A stretch of 64,000 bases of DNA from Pseudomonadota bacterium (GTDB lineage: Bacteria > Pseudomonadota > Alphaproteobacteria > Rhizobiales > Devosiaceae). The notes beneath the pieces are model-generated. The model worked only from the letters and a program-made list of their open reading frames with translations. It was not told the DNA's origin and ran no database searches. Positions 8,244 to 16,200 of this stretch are shown here, in pieces (within the stretch, counting starts at the first letter, position 1; each line of letters opens with the position of its first letter). A program made the translations under genes and the position numbers. Location: assembly GCA_023391095.1 (NCBI GenBank), contig JAEWBN010000001.1, forward strand, positions 124,001 through 188,000, in the 5' to 3' direction.

Positions 8244-9386
8244 TTAAAGTGGTGGAAGGTCGCCGGCCGCCCAGGCAGCCCGCGTTTGGGCGGCAAAGTC
8301 CGCCATCCGGCCTTCCGGAATGGCCTTGCGCGCCCCCGCAGTCAGTTCCTGATAATAGGCCAGGTTGATCTGGGAAAGCACCATGGCGCCCAGAATCTCC
8401 TCTGTCCTTACCAGATGGTGCAGATAGGCCCGGCTCCAGCGGCGGCAATTGGGATTGGGCGATTGCTCGTCCAGCGGGCGATGGTCATCCCTATGCCGGG
8501 CATTTTTCAGGTTGATGACGCCAAAGCGCGTATAGGCATGGCCGTGGCGGCCGGCCCGTGTTGGATGCACGCAGTCGAACATGTCGACACCGCGCTCGAT
8601 GCCACCCAGAATATCGTCGGGCTTGCCCACGCCCATCAGATAGCGCGGACGATCCGTCGGCAGTTCCGGCGTGATATCGGACAGCACGCGGAACATCACG
8701 TCCTGCGGCTCACCCACGGCCAGGCCGCCAATGGAATAGCCGTCAAACCCGATGGATTTGAGCCCCGCCGCCGACTTGGCGCGCAGCTCCGGGTCGTCCC
8801 CGCCCTGCACGATGCCGAACAGGGCGCGGTTCTGCTGATTATTGAATGCAGTCTTGGACCGTTCGGCCCAGCGCAGCGACAGCTGCATGGCCCGCTCGAT
8901 TTCCTTGCGCTCGGCCGGAAGGCCAATGCACTCATCCAGCTGCATGATGATATCGCTATCGAGCAGCGTCTGGATTTCGATGGAGCGCTCCGGCGTCAAC
9001 TCGTGGCTGGAGCCGTCAATATGCGACTTGAAGGTCACCCCCTTTTCGGTGAGCCTCCTCAGCTTTGCCAGCGACATGACCTGGAAACCGCCGCTATCGG
9101 TCAGGATCGGGCGTTGCCAATCCATGAAGTCGTGCAACCCGCCGAGCTTTGCGACCCGCTCCGCGCCGGGGCGCAGCATCAGGTGGTAGGTATTGCCCAG
9201 AAGAATATCCGCGCCCGTCTCCCGAACCTGCTCGGGATACATGGCCTTGACCGTGCCGACTGTGCCGACCGGCATGAAGGCGGGCGTATTGATCTCACCA
9301 CGAGGCGTGTCGATGCGGCCATGCCGCGCCATGCCGTCGGTGGCGAGAAGGGAGAAGGTGACCAGTTTGTCTGTCGTCGTGCTCAT
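8244..9386 (-). CDS. tgt: tRNA-guanine(34) transglycosylase (queuine/preQ1), with degenerate zinc site
   Basis: This 380-residue TIM-barrel enzyme exchanges guanine-34 for preQ1 in GUN-anticodon tRNAs. The active-site Asp97 (ILTDSGGFQV) and nucleophile Asp271 (DMFDCVHPTRAGRHG) are present, as are GIVQGG and GGLAVGE. The family zinc motif C-x-C-x2-C...H is not: positions 309, 311 and 314 read Ser, Asn, Cys (EQSPNPNCRRWSRAYLHHL), and the expected His before NL is Ile340. The flanking SRAYLHHL is perfectly conserved, so this is substitution, not misalignment. queA, the next queuosine enzyme, lies nearby on the same strand. Confidence 0.92.
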   Translation of the reverse strand: MSTTTDKLVTFSLLATDGMARHGRIDTPRGEINTPAFMPVGTVGTVKAMYPEQVRETGADILLGNTYHLMLRPGAERVAKLGGLHDFMDWQRPILTDSGGFQVMSLAKLRRLTEKGVTFKSHIDGSSHELTPERSIEIQTLLDSDIIMQLDECIGLPAERKEIERAMQLSLRWAERSKTAFNNQQNRALFGIVQGGDDPELRAKSAAGLKSIGFDGYSIGGLAVGEPQDVMFRVLSDITPELPTDRPRYLMGVGKPDDILGGIERGVDMFDCVHPTRAGRHGHAYTRFGVINLKNARHRDDHRPLDEQSPNPNCRRWSRAYLHHLVRTEEILGAMVLSQINLAYYQELTAGARKAIPEGRMADFAAQTRAAWAAGDLPPL

Positions 9387-9514
9387 GGGCCCGCGTTCTA
9401 GCCCGTGGCCGGTCTGGGGACAATGACTCCGGAGCCTGCAAAAGTGCCGAATTCTGCCATGATAGCCATGCGTTCCGCGCCGGCACGCTGTGATTCCTGA
9501 TTTAAGAGATAGTT

Positions 9515-9967
9515 ATGCGCCTTTTTCCCCTTTTCGCCGCCGCCTTTGCCATCGCCGCGATGTCCGGTCCCGCCGCAGCGCAGGATGGCGCCCAGCCGGT
9601 TCGCGAGGGCAAATATTATGGGTCCGGCGAAGGCGAGCTGACGGTCGACCTCCGCCATATCGAGAGCGACATCTACGCCATTTCCATTGAGACCGTCGTT
9701 CCCATTGAAAACGAGATGACCGGCTGCGGCGGGGGTATCGAGGGGGAAGTGATCCTCTCCTCAACCGGCGGCAATTTTTTCGTCGAAAACGAGGATTATG
9801 TGCCAGGCTCGGACAATCCCATGCTCGCCGAACAATATTGCAAGGTCGAGCTGCGCTTTGACGACGAGGGCTTTCTGATCCTCACCGAAGAGGAAGGGTG
9901 CCTTGCCTATCACGGCGCGTCCTGCGGCTTTTCCGGGACGCTGGTGCATGAAGGCGCTGCCGGCTGA
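9515..9967 (+). CDS. Secreted/periplasmic hypothetical protein with four cysteines
   Basis: This 150-residue protein has a clear signal peptide (basic start, hydrophobic residues 4-18, cleavage probably after PAAAQ). The mature part is acidic and carries four cysteines (TGCGGG, EQYCKVE, EEGCLAYHG, ASCGFSG), enough for two disulfides in the oxidising periplasm. I recognise no family. It sits in the plus orientation between tgt and queA, both minus, so it interrupts the usual queA-tgt adjacency. Confidence 0.65.
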   Translation: MRLFPLFAAAFAIAAMSGPAAAQDGAQPVREGKYYGSGEGELTVDLRHIESDIYAISIETVVPIENEMTGCGGGIEGEVILSSTGGNFFVENEDYVPGSDNPMLAEQYCKVELRFDDEGFLILTEEEGCLAYHGASCGFSGTLVHEGAAG

Positions 9968-10022
9968 CGCTGCACCTTGGGCCTATCGCATCGCCTCGGT
10001 CGCGCCGGTACCGAAATTCAGT

Positions 10023-10041
10023 CGCGCCTATAGTAGGCGCG
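10023..10041. terminator. Hairpin between convergent genes, possible terminator
   Basis: A perfect 8-bp inverted repeat (CGCGCCTA / TAGGCGCG) with a 3-base loop lies in the 165-base gap between the secreted-protein gene and the 3' end of queA. There is no T-run on either side, so a terminator role is only suggested by position. Confidence 0.35.
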
Positions 10042-10132
10042 GCGGAAGGACCTGAGGTGATAGCCGTCACCTTCCGACGAGATGCGCCGCAATGCGGGTT
10101 GATGTGACGCGTTATCGGTGCGGACCGTGCGG

Positions 10133-11218
10133 TCACGCCTCACGCTCATTGTCGCGGGACCGGTCGCGGAACAGCAGCGAGGAGTCGCCGTAGGAATAGA
10201 ACCGGTAACCGTCCGCGATCGCATGCGCATAGGCCGCCTTCATCGTCTCGAGGCCGGAAAAGGCGCTGACCAGCATGAAGAGGGTGGATTTGGGCAGGTG
10301 GAAATTGGTCATCAGCACATCCACCGTGCGGAAGCGAAAGCCGGGGGTAATGAAAATATCCGTGTCACCCACAAAGGGCTGCAAGGCACCGGTGGCCCGC
10401 GAGGCGGTTTCCAAAAGGCGCAGGCTGGTCGTCCCGACGGCGATCACCCGGCCGCCCGCCGCCCGCGCCGCATTGATCCGCTCGACCGTTGCCTGATCGA
10501 TCTCGCCCCATTCGGAATGCATGACGTGGTCTTCGGTGTCGTCCACCTTCATGGGCAAGAACGTCCCTGCCCCCACATGCAGCGTCACCCGCTCCATGCT
10601 CACGCCCATGTCGGAAAGGTCCTGCAGCAGCTTTTCGGTGAAATGCAGGCCCGCTGTCGGCGCGGCAACAGCGCCATCCTCGGCAGCGTAAACGGTCTGG
10701 TAGTCGGTCTTGTCGCGTTCCTCGACACCGCGCTTGGCGCCGATATAGGGCGGCAGCGGCATGGCCCCATGCGATTTGATGGCTTCGTCGAGCTGGGCGC
10801 CGCCCAGTTCGAATTCAAGCGTCACCTCGCCCGTATCGCCCTTGCCCGCCACACGCGCCACCAGCGCATCGGCCTGGCCGTTCCCCAGTTCCAGACGGTC
10901 GAGCAGCGCCAACTTCTTGGCCGGCCGCGCAAAGGCGCGCCAGGTATGGGCGTCAACACGCTTGTGGAGATTGAACGAGACATTGGCCTGGTTCTCGCCG
11001 CGAATACGCGTTCCGCGCAATTCGGCCGGCAGCACACGCGTGTCATTGACGACAAGCACGTCGCCGGGCCGCAGCAGCGAGCGCAGATCGGGAATATGCC
11101 GATCCTCGAGCGGCTGGCCGGGGCGCACGACCAGCAGGCGCGCGCTGTCGCGCGGCTCGGCCGGATGGAGGGCGATCAGGGATTCGGGCAGGTCGAAGTC
11201 GAATTCGGAAACACGCAT
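10133..11218 (-). CDS. queA: S-adenosylmethionine:tRNA ribosyltransferase-isomerase
   Basis: This 361-residue enzyme transfers and rearranges the ribosyl group of SAM onto preQ1-modified tRNA to give epoxyqueuosine. The N-terminus MRVSEFDFDLPESLIALHPAEPRDSARLLV is typical. Other family blocks are GDVLVVNDTRVLPAEL, TAGLHFTEKLL, LHVGAGTFLPMKV and the C-terminal NFHLPKSTLFMLVSAF. Together with tgt it completes two consecutive steps of queuosine synthesis. Length is normal. Confidence 0.96.
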   Translation of the reverse strand: MRVSEFDFDLPESLIALHPAEPRDSARLLVVRPGQPLEDRHIPDLRSLLRPGDVLVVNDTRVLPAELRGTRIRGENQANVSFNLHKRVDAHTWRAFARPAKKLALLDRLELGNGQADALVARVAGKGDTGEVTLEFELGGAQLDEAIKSHGAMPLPPYIGAKRGVEERDKTDYQTVYAAEDGAVAAPTAGLHFTEKLLQDLSDMGVSMERVTLHVGAGTFLPMKVDDTEDHVMHSEWGEIDQATVERINAARAAGGRVIAVGTTSLRLLETASRATGALQPFVGDTDIFITPGFRFRTVDVLMTNFHLPKSTLFMLVSAFSGLETMKAAYAHAIADGYRFYSYGDSSLLFRDRSRDNEREA

Positions 11219-11276
11219 GGCGGCTCGTTATCATGTCGTCGCGACAACACAAACACAGCTGTCGCGCAAAGCGTTG

Positions 11277-11726
11277 CTAGAGCACGCGGATCATGACGGC
11301 TCCGGCCACCAGCAGCACGGCCCCCATAATGCGGCCGACCGATATTTCGCGCACCGCCATGCCCATGAAGCCGATCTTGTCGAGAAACAGCCCGCCCACC
11401 AGTTGCCCGGTCACCGATAAAGCCATCACCGCAGCCGCACCGATCATCGGCGTCAGCGTGATGTTGGAGAAAACGTAAAACGCCCCCAGCAGCCCACCCG
11501 CCACAAAGGTCCAGCCGGCCGGCGCGGCGAAGTTGATCGGCGTCTGCGAGAGATGACTGAACAGAAAGGCCAGCGCCCACAGGACAACGCCACCCGCCAG
11601 AAACGACACGGCTGCGGCTGCGACCGGCACTTCGAGCGCCTTGCCGAGACTGGCATTGATAGGCGCCTGCGCGGCAATGCAGGCACCAGCGATCACGCCC
11701 ATCAGGGCCCAGAGGATTGCGTCCAT
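11277..11726 (-). CDS. DMT-family transporter, YdcZ/DUF606 type
   Basis: This 149-residue membrane protein has five hydrophobic segments. It shows the pattern of the small half-size EamA-like family: an IAAQAPINASLGKAL motif near residue 20, GGLLGAFYVFSNITL in the middle, and a GxxxGAVLLVAGAVMIRVL C-terminal helix. Such proteins are thought to work as homo- or heterodimeric exporters; the substrate is unknown. ATG 11726 was chosen; a TTG two codons upstream is also possible. It is 58 bases upstream of queA on the same strand. Confidence 0.75.
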   Translation of the reverse strand: MDAILWALMGVIAGACIAAQAPINASLGKALEVPVAAAAVSFLAGGVVLWALAFLFSHLSQTPINFAAPAGWTFVAGGLLGAFYVFSNITLTPMIGAAAVMALSVTGQLVGGLFLDKIGFMGMAVREISVGRIMGAVLLVAGAVMIRVL

Positions 11727-11825
11727 TTTCAAAGCGATACCCGTGCGTGAGACTCAGCCGGCGGCCATGCCGTGCCAGCACACTCCCGCATGAGACTATC
11801 GTCAACCCGGCAGACCTGGCGGCGC

Positions 11826-12236
11826 CTAGCTCTCTTCGCAAATCACCGGCCAGGCCCCCAGACCGAGAATGCGCAGAGTTCCGGCCTGAACGAAATCGTC
11901 GCCTTCCATCGCGCGATAGAGGCGCAATTCAGCCACGCGGTCGTTCACGATGTCATCGAAAAAGTCGATCCGCAGGCCGGTTTCGTCGGCCATGCCCTGC
12001 CCGAAGGTGAAAATCTCGCCCGCGCCATAGGCCGGGTCGGTCACCCAGCGTTTTTGTCCGGCACTCATGCTGGCGCCGGCAAAGCCAAGGCCACCCGCGG
12101 TGCCCAGCGTCAGGCCGATCTCGGCCGCACCTTCAGGGGCGCGGCACAAGACACCCTGCGTAGCCCAGGCCGGGCCCGCGAGGGTGCTGGCGGCCAGGGC
12201 CGCCAGCAGAAGCTTATTCAGCGATGTCGGCGGCAA
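11826..12236 (-). CDS. Secreted hypothetical protein overlapping the cyclophilin gene
   Basis: This 136-residue product begins at TTG 12236, inside the last 23 bases of the upstream cyclophilin gene in another frame, so translational coupling is likely. A signal peptide is visible (KLLLAALAASTLAGPAWA). The mature part has two cysteines (GVLCRAPEG, WPVICEES) near its ends and a central RWVTDPAYGAGEIFTFGQGMADETG region. I recognise no family. A CTG five codons in is an alternative start that would shorten the overlap. Confidence 0.6.
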   Translation of the reverse strand: MPPTSLNKLLLAALAASTLAGPAWATQGVLCRAPEGAAEIGLTLGTAGGLGFAGASMSAGQKRWVTDPAYGAGEIFTFGQGMADETGLRIDFFDDIVNDRVAELRLYRAMEGDDFVQAGTLRILGLGAWPVICEES

Positions 12237-12726
12237 CTTTGACCGAAACCATCTTGTCCGGATTGATCACCGGCTCGCCGCGCTTGATCTGGTCGACATT
12301 CTCCATGCCTTCGATGACCTCGCCCCAGACCGTGTACTGGCGGTTGAGGAAGGGGGCATCGGCAAAGCAGATGAAAAACTGCGAATTGGCGCTGTTCGGA
12401 TCCTGGGCGCGAGCCATCGAGGCGGTGCCGCGCTTGTGCGGGGTCTCGTTGAATTCCTGCTTGAGGTTCGGATACTTCGAACCGCCGGTGCCGGCGCGGG
12501 AGGGGTTGAACTCGGGCAGGTTGGAATTGCCGAACTTCACGTCGCCGGTCTGGGCCATGAAGCCATCGATCACGCGGTGGAAGACCACGCCGTCGTAAGC
12601 ACCTTCGCGCGCCAGCTTCTTGATGTGATCGACATGGCCCGGTGCCACTTCGGGCTTCATGGCAATGACGACCTTGCCCTTGGTGGTTTCGATGACGAGG
12701 GTGTTTTCGGGATCGGCATAGGCCAT
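12214..12726 (-). CDS. ppiB: Cytoplasmic peptidyl-prolyl cis-trans isomerase, cyclophilin type
   Basis: This 170-residue cyclophilin has no signal peptide. Catalytic and binding positions are visible: the Arg/Phe of YDGVVFHRVIDGFMAQTGD, GGSKYPNLKQEF, the MARAQDPNSANSQFFI block and the WGEVIEGM turn. ATG 12726 follows GGAAAG at about 8 bases; a longer frame upstream lacks homology. A periplasmic paralogue lies about 1.2 kb upstream. In related genomes the two normally sit side by side between coaD and queA; here a broken binding-protein gene separates them. Confidence 0.93.
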   Translation of the reverse strand: MAYADPENTLVIETTKGKVVIAMKPEVAPGHVDHIKKLAREGAYDGVVFHRVIDGFMAQTGDVKFGNSNLPEFNPSRAGTGGSKYPNLKQEFNETPHKRGTASMARAQDPNSANSQFFICFADAPFLNRQYTVWGEVIEGMENVDQIKRGEPVINPDKMVSVKVAADIAE

Positions 12727-12822
12727 GGACGTGTCTTTCCGCGTTCGAGAAATTGTGGGCCCGGATTTAGGCCGATTGTGTGTCAGGCGCAAGGCGAAGC
12801 CGCCACTTCCCCAGTGAGCAGG

Positions 12823-13806
12823 CTAATCCAGCACGCCCGCCGACCGCGCCGTCGGAACCTCGGTTGCCGGGTCGCCATCCACCGCCGCCTCGATCTCGGG
12901 GACCAGCGTGTCGAGCAGATAGCCCAGGCTCAAAGGCGTGCTCCAGGAGAATGCATCGGCAAGCATCACGCCGGCAAACACCTCGCGGCCTTCGAGCTTG
13001 AACGGCGCGCGTTCGCGCAAGGTCAGCGCCTTGACCGGCTCAAAGTCGCCAGCGCCGGTAATCCAGATCACCAAATCCGCATCGATGATGGGCAACTGCT
13101 CCTGTGATGTGGTGGCATAGAAGTCATCGGGATTGCCGATCCGGTCCAGTGCCGGAGTAATGGTGAAGCCGAGCTGGGTAATGACCTGCGAGCGGGCATC
13201 GAGACCGCGGAACACGCCCAGCTGTCCATCCTCAGTCGTATGCACGACGCTGGCCGTCATGTCCTGCCACTCGGGATGGTCGGCCACGATCGCGGCAATG
13301 CGCTCCTGGATGGCGCCGACAACGGCTTCTGCCTGCTCCGACCTGCCGGTGACCAGGCCTGCCGTCCGGGTGATCTCGTACCATGGCGTTGACCAATCCG
13401 ACTGGTCGGCAGCGGTTGCCACGACAGGCGCGATCTTGGACAGCTCCTGGTACTGCTCTTCGGTAATGCCCGAAACGACCGCCTCGATGACGTCCGGCTC
13501 CAGCGCCGCGATCTGCTCGTAATTGACTTCGGTCAACGCCACCAGTTGCGCGTCGCCCAGCGCCTCCTGGGCCCAGGGCCAGACCCCGAATGGATAGTCG
13601 CCGTACCAGTACTAGATGCCAACCGGCACCACACCGAGCGCCAGATAATGGTCGACCCCGGCATAGCTTAGCGTCACAATCCGTTCGGCTTTCTCTTCCA
13701 GCACGGTCGTGCCGAACTTGTGCTCGAAAACGAGGGGATAGTCCTGGGCGGCAGCGGGGCCGGCCAGCGCCAGCAGAGCGGCCAGGGGCAGAAAACGCGC
13801 AATCAT
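12823..13806 (-). pseudogene. Siderophore/iron ABC transporter substrate-binding protein, interrupted by an in-frame TAG
   Basis: The frame starts MIARFLPLAALLALAGPAAAQ (signal peptide) and reads through 328 codons of coherent protein, but codon 65 is TAG (bases 13612-13614). It falls between VVPVGI and YWYGDYPFGVWPWAQEALG. The second half keeps family features (TEVNYEQIAALEPDVIEA, DLVIWITG), so the fold is a FepB/BtuF-like iron-siderophore binding protein. No permease or ATPase for such a system is next to it. A single base change (for example CAG to TAG) explains the break. Alternatives are amber readthrough or a sequencing error. Confidence 0.8.
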
Positions 13807-13881
13807 GTCATGCTCTCGTATCGGTGGGGGGCCGCGCGCTCACCGATATTAAAGATGACAGTCGCAATCAAGATAAAAGAC

Positions 13882-13910
13882 TTGGCGGCCAGGTTCGGCC
13901 CGGCCGCCAA
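13882..13910 (-). terminator. Terminator of the coaD-cyclophilin operon
   Basis: A 9-bp stem (TTGGCGGCC / GGCCGCCAA) lies just after the periplasmic cyclophilin stop. On the minus strand it is followed by the T-rich GTCTTTTATCTT, as expected for a Rho-independent terminator. Confidence 0.7.
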
Positions 13911-13921
13911 CGAGAGCAAGA

Positions 13922-14509
13922 TTACTTGTAGGCGATCTCCGCCTTGACGATCTTGTCGGGGTTCTCCACGGCGCCATTGCGCTCCTGCGGACCCTTTTCC
14001 AGCGCGTCTACCGCTTCCATGCCGGAAACGACCTTGCCGAACACGGTGTACTGGCCATCAAGGAAGCTGGCATCGGCGGTGGTGATGAAGAACTGTGAAT
14101 TGAACGAGTTCGGGTTCTGGCTGCGGGCGGCGCCAAGCACGCCGCGCTGGAAGCTTTCCGAATTGAATTCGGCTTCGACGTCGGGCAGTTCGGAACCGCC
14201 CGTGCCGGCCATGGCCAGATTGTAATTCGGGCTATCGGCATTGCCATTGGCGACGTCGCCGGTCTGGGCCATGAAGCCCTCGATCACACGGTGGAACACC
14301 ACGCCGTTGTAGAGCCCTTCATTGGTCAGCGTGATGACGCGCTCGACATGCTTGGGGGCGATTTCGGGCAGCAGTTCGATATCCACTACGCCATCTTCCA
14401 GCGTCAGGATGAGGTGCGGCTTGCCCTCCTGCGCAAAGACGGGGGCGGCGGCAACGAGGCTCGCCCCCACGGCAAGGGCGGCAAAGGTACGGCGGGTCAA
14501 CTTGATCAT
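13922..14509 (-). CDS. ppiA: Periplasmic peptidyl-prolyl cis-trans isomerase, cyclophilin type
   Basis: This 195-residue cyclophilin carries a signal peptide (RRTFAALAVGASLVAAAPVFAQ), possibly Tat-like with its twin Arg. The catalytic block YNGVVFHRVIEGFMAQTGD, FNSESFQRGVLGAARSQNPNSFNSQFFI and FGKVVSGMEAVD are intact. It is expected to assist folding of exported proteins. The start overlaps the coaD stop by 4 bases (ATGA), so the two are translationally coupled. Confidence 0.93.
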   Translation of the reverse strand: MIKLTRRTFAALAVGASLVAAAPVFAQEGKPHLILTLEDGVVDIELLPEIAPKHVERVITLTNEGLYNGVVFHRVIEGFMAQTGDVANGNADSPNYNLAMAGTGGSELPDVEAEFNSESFQRGVLGAARSQNPNSFNSQFFITTADASFLDGQYTVFGKVVSGMEAVDALEKGPQERNGAVENPDKIVKAEIAYK

Positions 14510-15000
14510 TTGGAACCGAGGGCCTTGAGGACAATTGGCGGGACGAAGGCGGAAATGTCTCCGCCCATTTCTGCGATCTGCCGCACCAATGTGGCCGAGA
14601 TATGCCGCACAGGCGGGCTCGAGGGCAGGAAAACGGTCTGCAGGTCGGGCGCCATCTGCGCATTCATGCCGACCATCTGCATTTCGTAATTGTAATCGGT
14701 GGTGTCGCGCAGGCCGCGGATGATCAGCTTGGCGCCATGTTCCCGTGCTGCCGCCACCATCAGTCCGGAAAAGTCCACAATGCGGAACTGGGTCTGCGTC
14801 CGCAGGCCAATGGCGGGCAGGACCTGCTCGAGAATGGCAATGCGATCCTCATGCGTGAACAGCGGGTTCTTCTTGGTAGCACTGATGCCCACCGCGACGA
14901 CCAGCGTGTCCACCAGCTTGCAGGCGCGCTCGATCACATCCAGATGCCCGTTGGTCAGTGGATCAAAGGACCCCGGATAAAAGCCGACTAGACCGCTCAT
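14506..15000 (-). CDS. coaD: Phosphopantetheine adenylyltransferase
   Basis: This 164-residue enzyme performs the fourth step of coenzyme A synthesis: phosphopantetheine plus ATP to dephospho-CoA. It has the nucleotidyltransferase signature GFYPGSFDPLTNGHLDVIERA (HxGH-type TNGH), LIIRGLRDTTDYNYEMQM and FLPSSPPVRHISATLVRQIA. ATG 15000 is preceded by GGGAGG 5-6 bases away, better than an ATG-like codon five codons upstream. It shares an ATGA overlap with the periplasmic cyclophilin. Confidence 0.96.
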   Translation of the reverse strand: MSGLVGFYPGSFDPLTNGHLDVIERACKLVDTLVVAVGISATKKNPLFTHEDRIAILEQVLPAIGLRTQTQFRIVDFSGLMVAAAREHGAKLIIRGLRDTTDYNYEMQMVGMNAQMAPDLQTVFLPSSPPVRHISATLVRQIAEMGGDISAFVPPIVLKALGSK

Positions 15001-15084
15001 ATGTCCTCCCCTCATCTGCCATCGGTTCTGTCATGCGCACGCACGATTTGGCAAGGCAGGGGACCCGGCATGCCTAAGGCCGCC

Positions 15085-15558
15085 TTAGCACAGCTCGCGG
15101 ACGAAAACGTCCTGATGCTCGGCATCCACATCGCTTTCGATCATCGTCCAACCGCTCAAGAGGTAATAGGTCCGCATGGTCGGCTTGGCAGACAGGAAGA
15201 CGTATCGGTGGCCCTGCGACGTCAGCCTCTCCAGAAGGGCGCTGGCCAGGGCCATGCCGATCCCCTGCCCCCGGGCCGACGGTTCGACCCATAGGGCGGC
15301 AAGGCAGGGACCGAGATCGGGACGCGCCGGGATGTCCGAAGCGATGCCGGTCACGGTGCCCAGGAACATCTCCCCGCGTGCGGCCACCAGGGTCAACGGA
15401 AAGTCCTCGGCAGCAACGATATCCCACAGTGCTGCTTCCACATCGCCCAGGCTCTTACCGTCAGGCCGCCACCATTCCTGCCAGATCCGGTCAGCCACGA
15501 CCGGGAGGAACTGCGGCGCTGCTTTCAGGTCGTGGATGCTATAGCCGACCTCAGACAT
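15085..15558 (-). CDS. GNAT-family N-acetyltransferase
   Basis: This 157-residue protein begins MSEVGYSIHDLK. The acetyl-CoA-binding motif A is clear: LWVEPSARGQGIGMALASALLERL, followed by FLSAKPTMRTYYLLSGW, which matches the C-terminal GNAT strand and helix. The substrate cannot be told. Its start overlaps the end of the upstream tautomerase gene by 8 bases, so the two form an operon. Codon use resembles the neighbours. Confidence 0.85.
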   Translation of the reverse strand: MSEVGYSIHDLKAAPQFLPVVADRIWQEWWRPDGKSLGDVEAALWDIVAAEDFPLTLVAARGEMFLGTVTGIASDIPARPDLGPCLAALWVEPSARGQGIGMALASALLERLTSQGHRYVFLSAKPTMRTYYLLSGWTMIESDVDAEHQDVFVRELC

Positions 15559-15937
15559 CCACCTTGAAGCCAAGCTCGATTTCGCTGCCCGGCTTGCCGC
15601 GCAGGCCCCAGTTTTCACGCGGTACTTCATGGAGAATGGTCTTGATGTCGTGCTCGGCCAGCCCGAATGGCGCAAGTTCGCTCACCAGCGCGGCATAGAG
15701 CCGGCGCTTGGCGTCGATGCTGCGCCCGGTAAAGAGACTGATCTCGATGACCGTGTAGCGTGGCCCCACATGGGCGCCGCTGATGAAGGCATCCTCATCG
15801 ATCTCGACGAGCCGCACGCAGCGGTCCCCTTCCGGAATGAGAATTCCGGCTACGAGTGCTCTCTGCACAGCTTCGAGGAAAGCCGTGCGGTCTGCGCCGA
15901 GCCAGCCGCGGCGCGTTTCAATTCTGGTGGAAGGCAT
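15551..15937 (-). CDS. Tautomerase family protein
   Basis: This 128-residue protein begins MPSTRIETRRGWLG. Pro2, exposed after Met removal, is the catalytic base of the tautomerase superfamily. A YTVIEISLFTGRSIDAKRRLYAALV block, typical of the 4-oxalocrotonate tautomerase fold, and IKTILHEVPRENWGLRGKPGS follow. The length (about twice a 4-OT monomer) fits the cis-CaaD/MSAD-like or YusQ-like branch. The substrate is unknown. It is cotranscribed with the GNAT gene and a 22-codon ORF lies upstream. Confidence 0.85.
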   Translation of the reverse strand: MPSTRIETRRGWLGADRTAFLEAVQRALVAGILIPEGDRCVRLVEIDEDAFISGAHVGPRYTVIEISLFTGRSIDAKRRLYAALVSELAPFGLAEHDIKTILHEVPRENWGLRGKPGSEIELGFKVDV

Positions 15938-15982
15938 TGGTCGGGTTTCCTGATGTAACGAATCAACTTGAACGGTGAACGT

Positions 15983-16051
15983 TCAGGCCCGTTTGAGCTC
16001 GGCCGAGTGCCATTGGAGCCATGCCGGGGGTATCAGGTTGACCGTGTTCAT
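15983..16051 (-). CDS. Possible 22-residue leader or small protein
   Basis: An ATG at 16051 is preceded by GAGGAG at 7 bases, one of the better ribosome-binding sites in this region. The frame runs 22 codons to TGA; it starts MNTVNLIPPAW and ends HSAELKRA, with two Trp residues. The stop is 45 bases upstream of the tautomerase start on the same strand. It could be a leader peptide, a genuine small protein or the decayed start of a lost gene. Supported only by the strong ribosome-binding site and intact frame. Confidence 0.35.
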   Translation of the reverse strand: MNTVNLIPPAWLQWHSAELKRA

Positions 16052-16200
16052 CGCGAAACTCCTCGCGTGCAGAAGGACATGCCGCACGAGTCTTGGCAAG
16101 CTCAAATTGACCATTCGCTAAGCTTGCCCGCATTCGTCTCTGTCGGCTGGACACCTAACTGGTAGTCTTGCGTAAGTAAATCTGCGCGGTGACCAGCCCG

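Noticed and set aside
15963..16154. Minus-strand 63-codon frame upstream of the tautomerase
   Set aside because: No ribosome-binding site; it overlaps, in another frame, the better supported 22-codon ORF.
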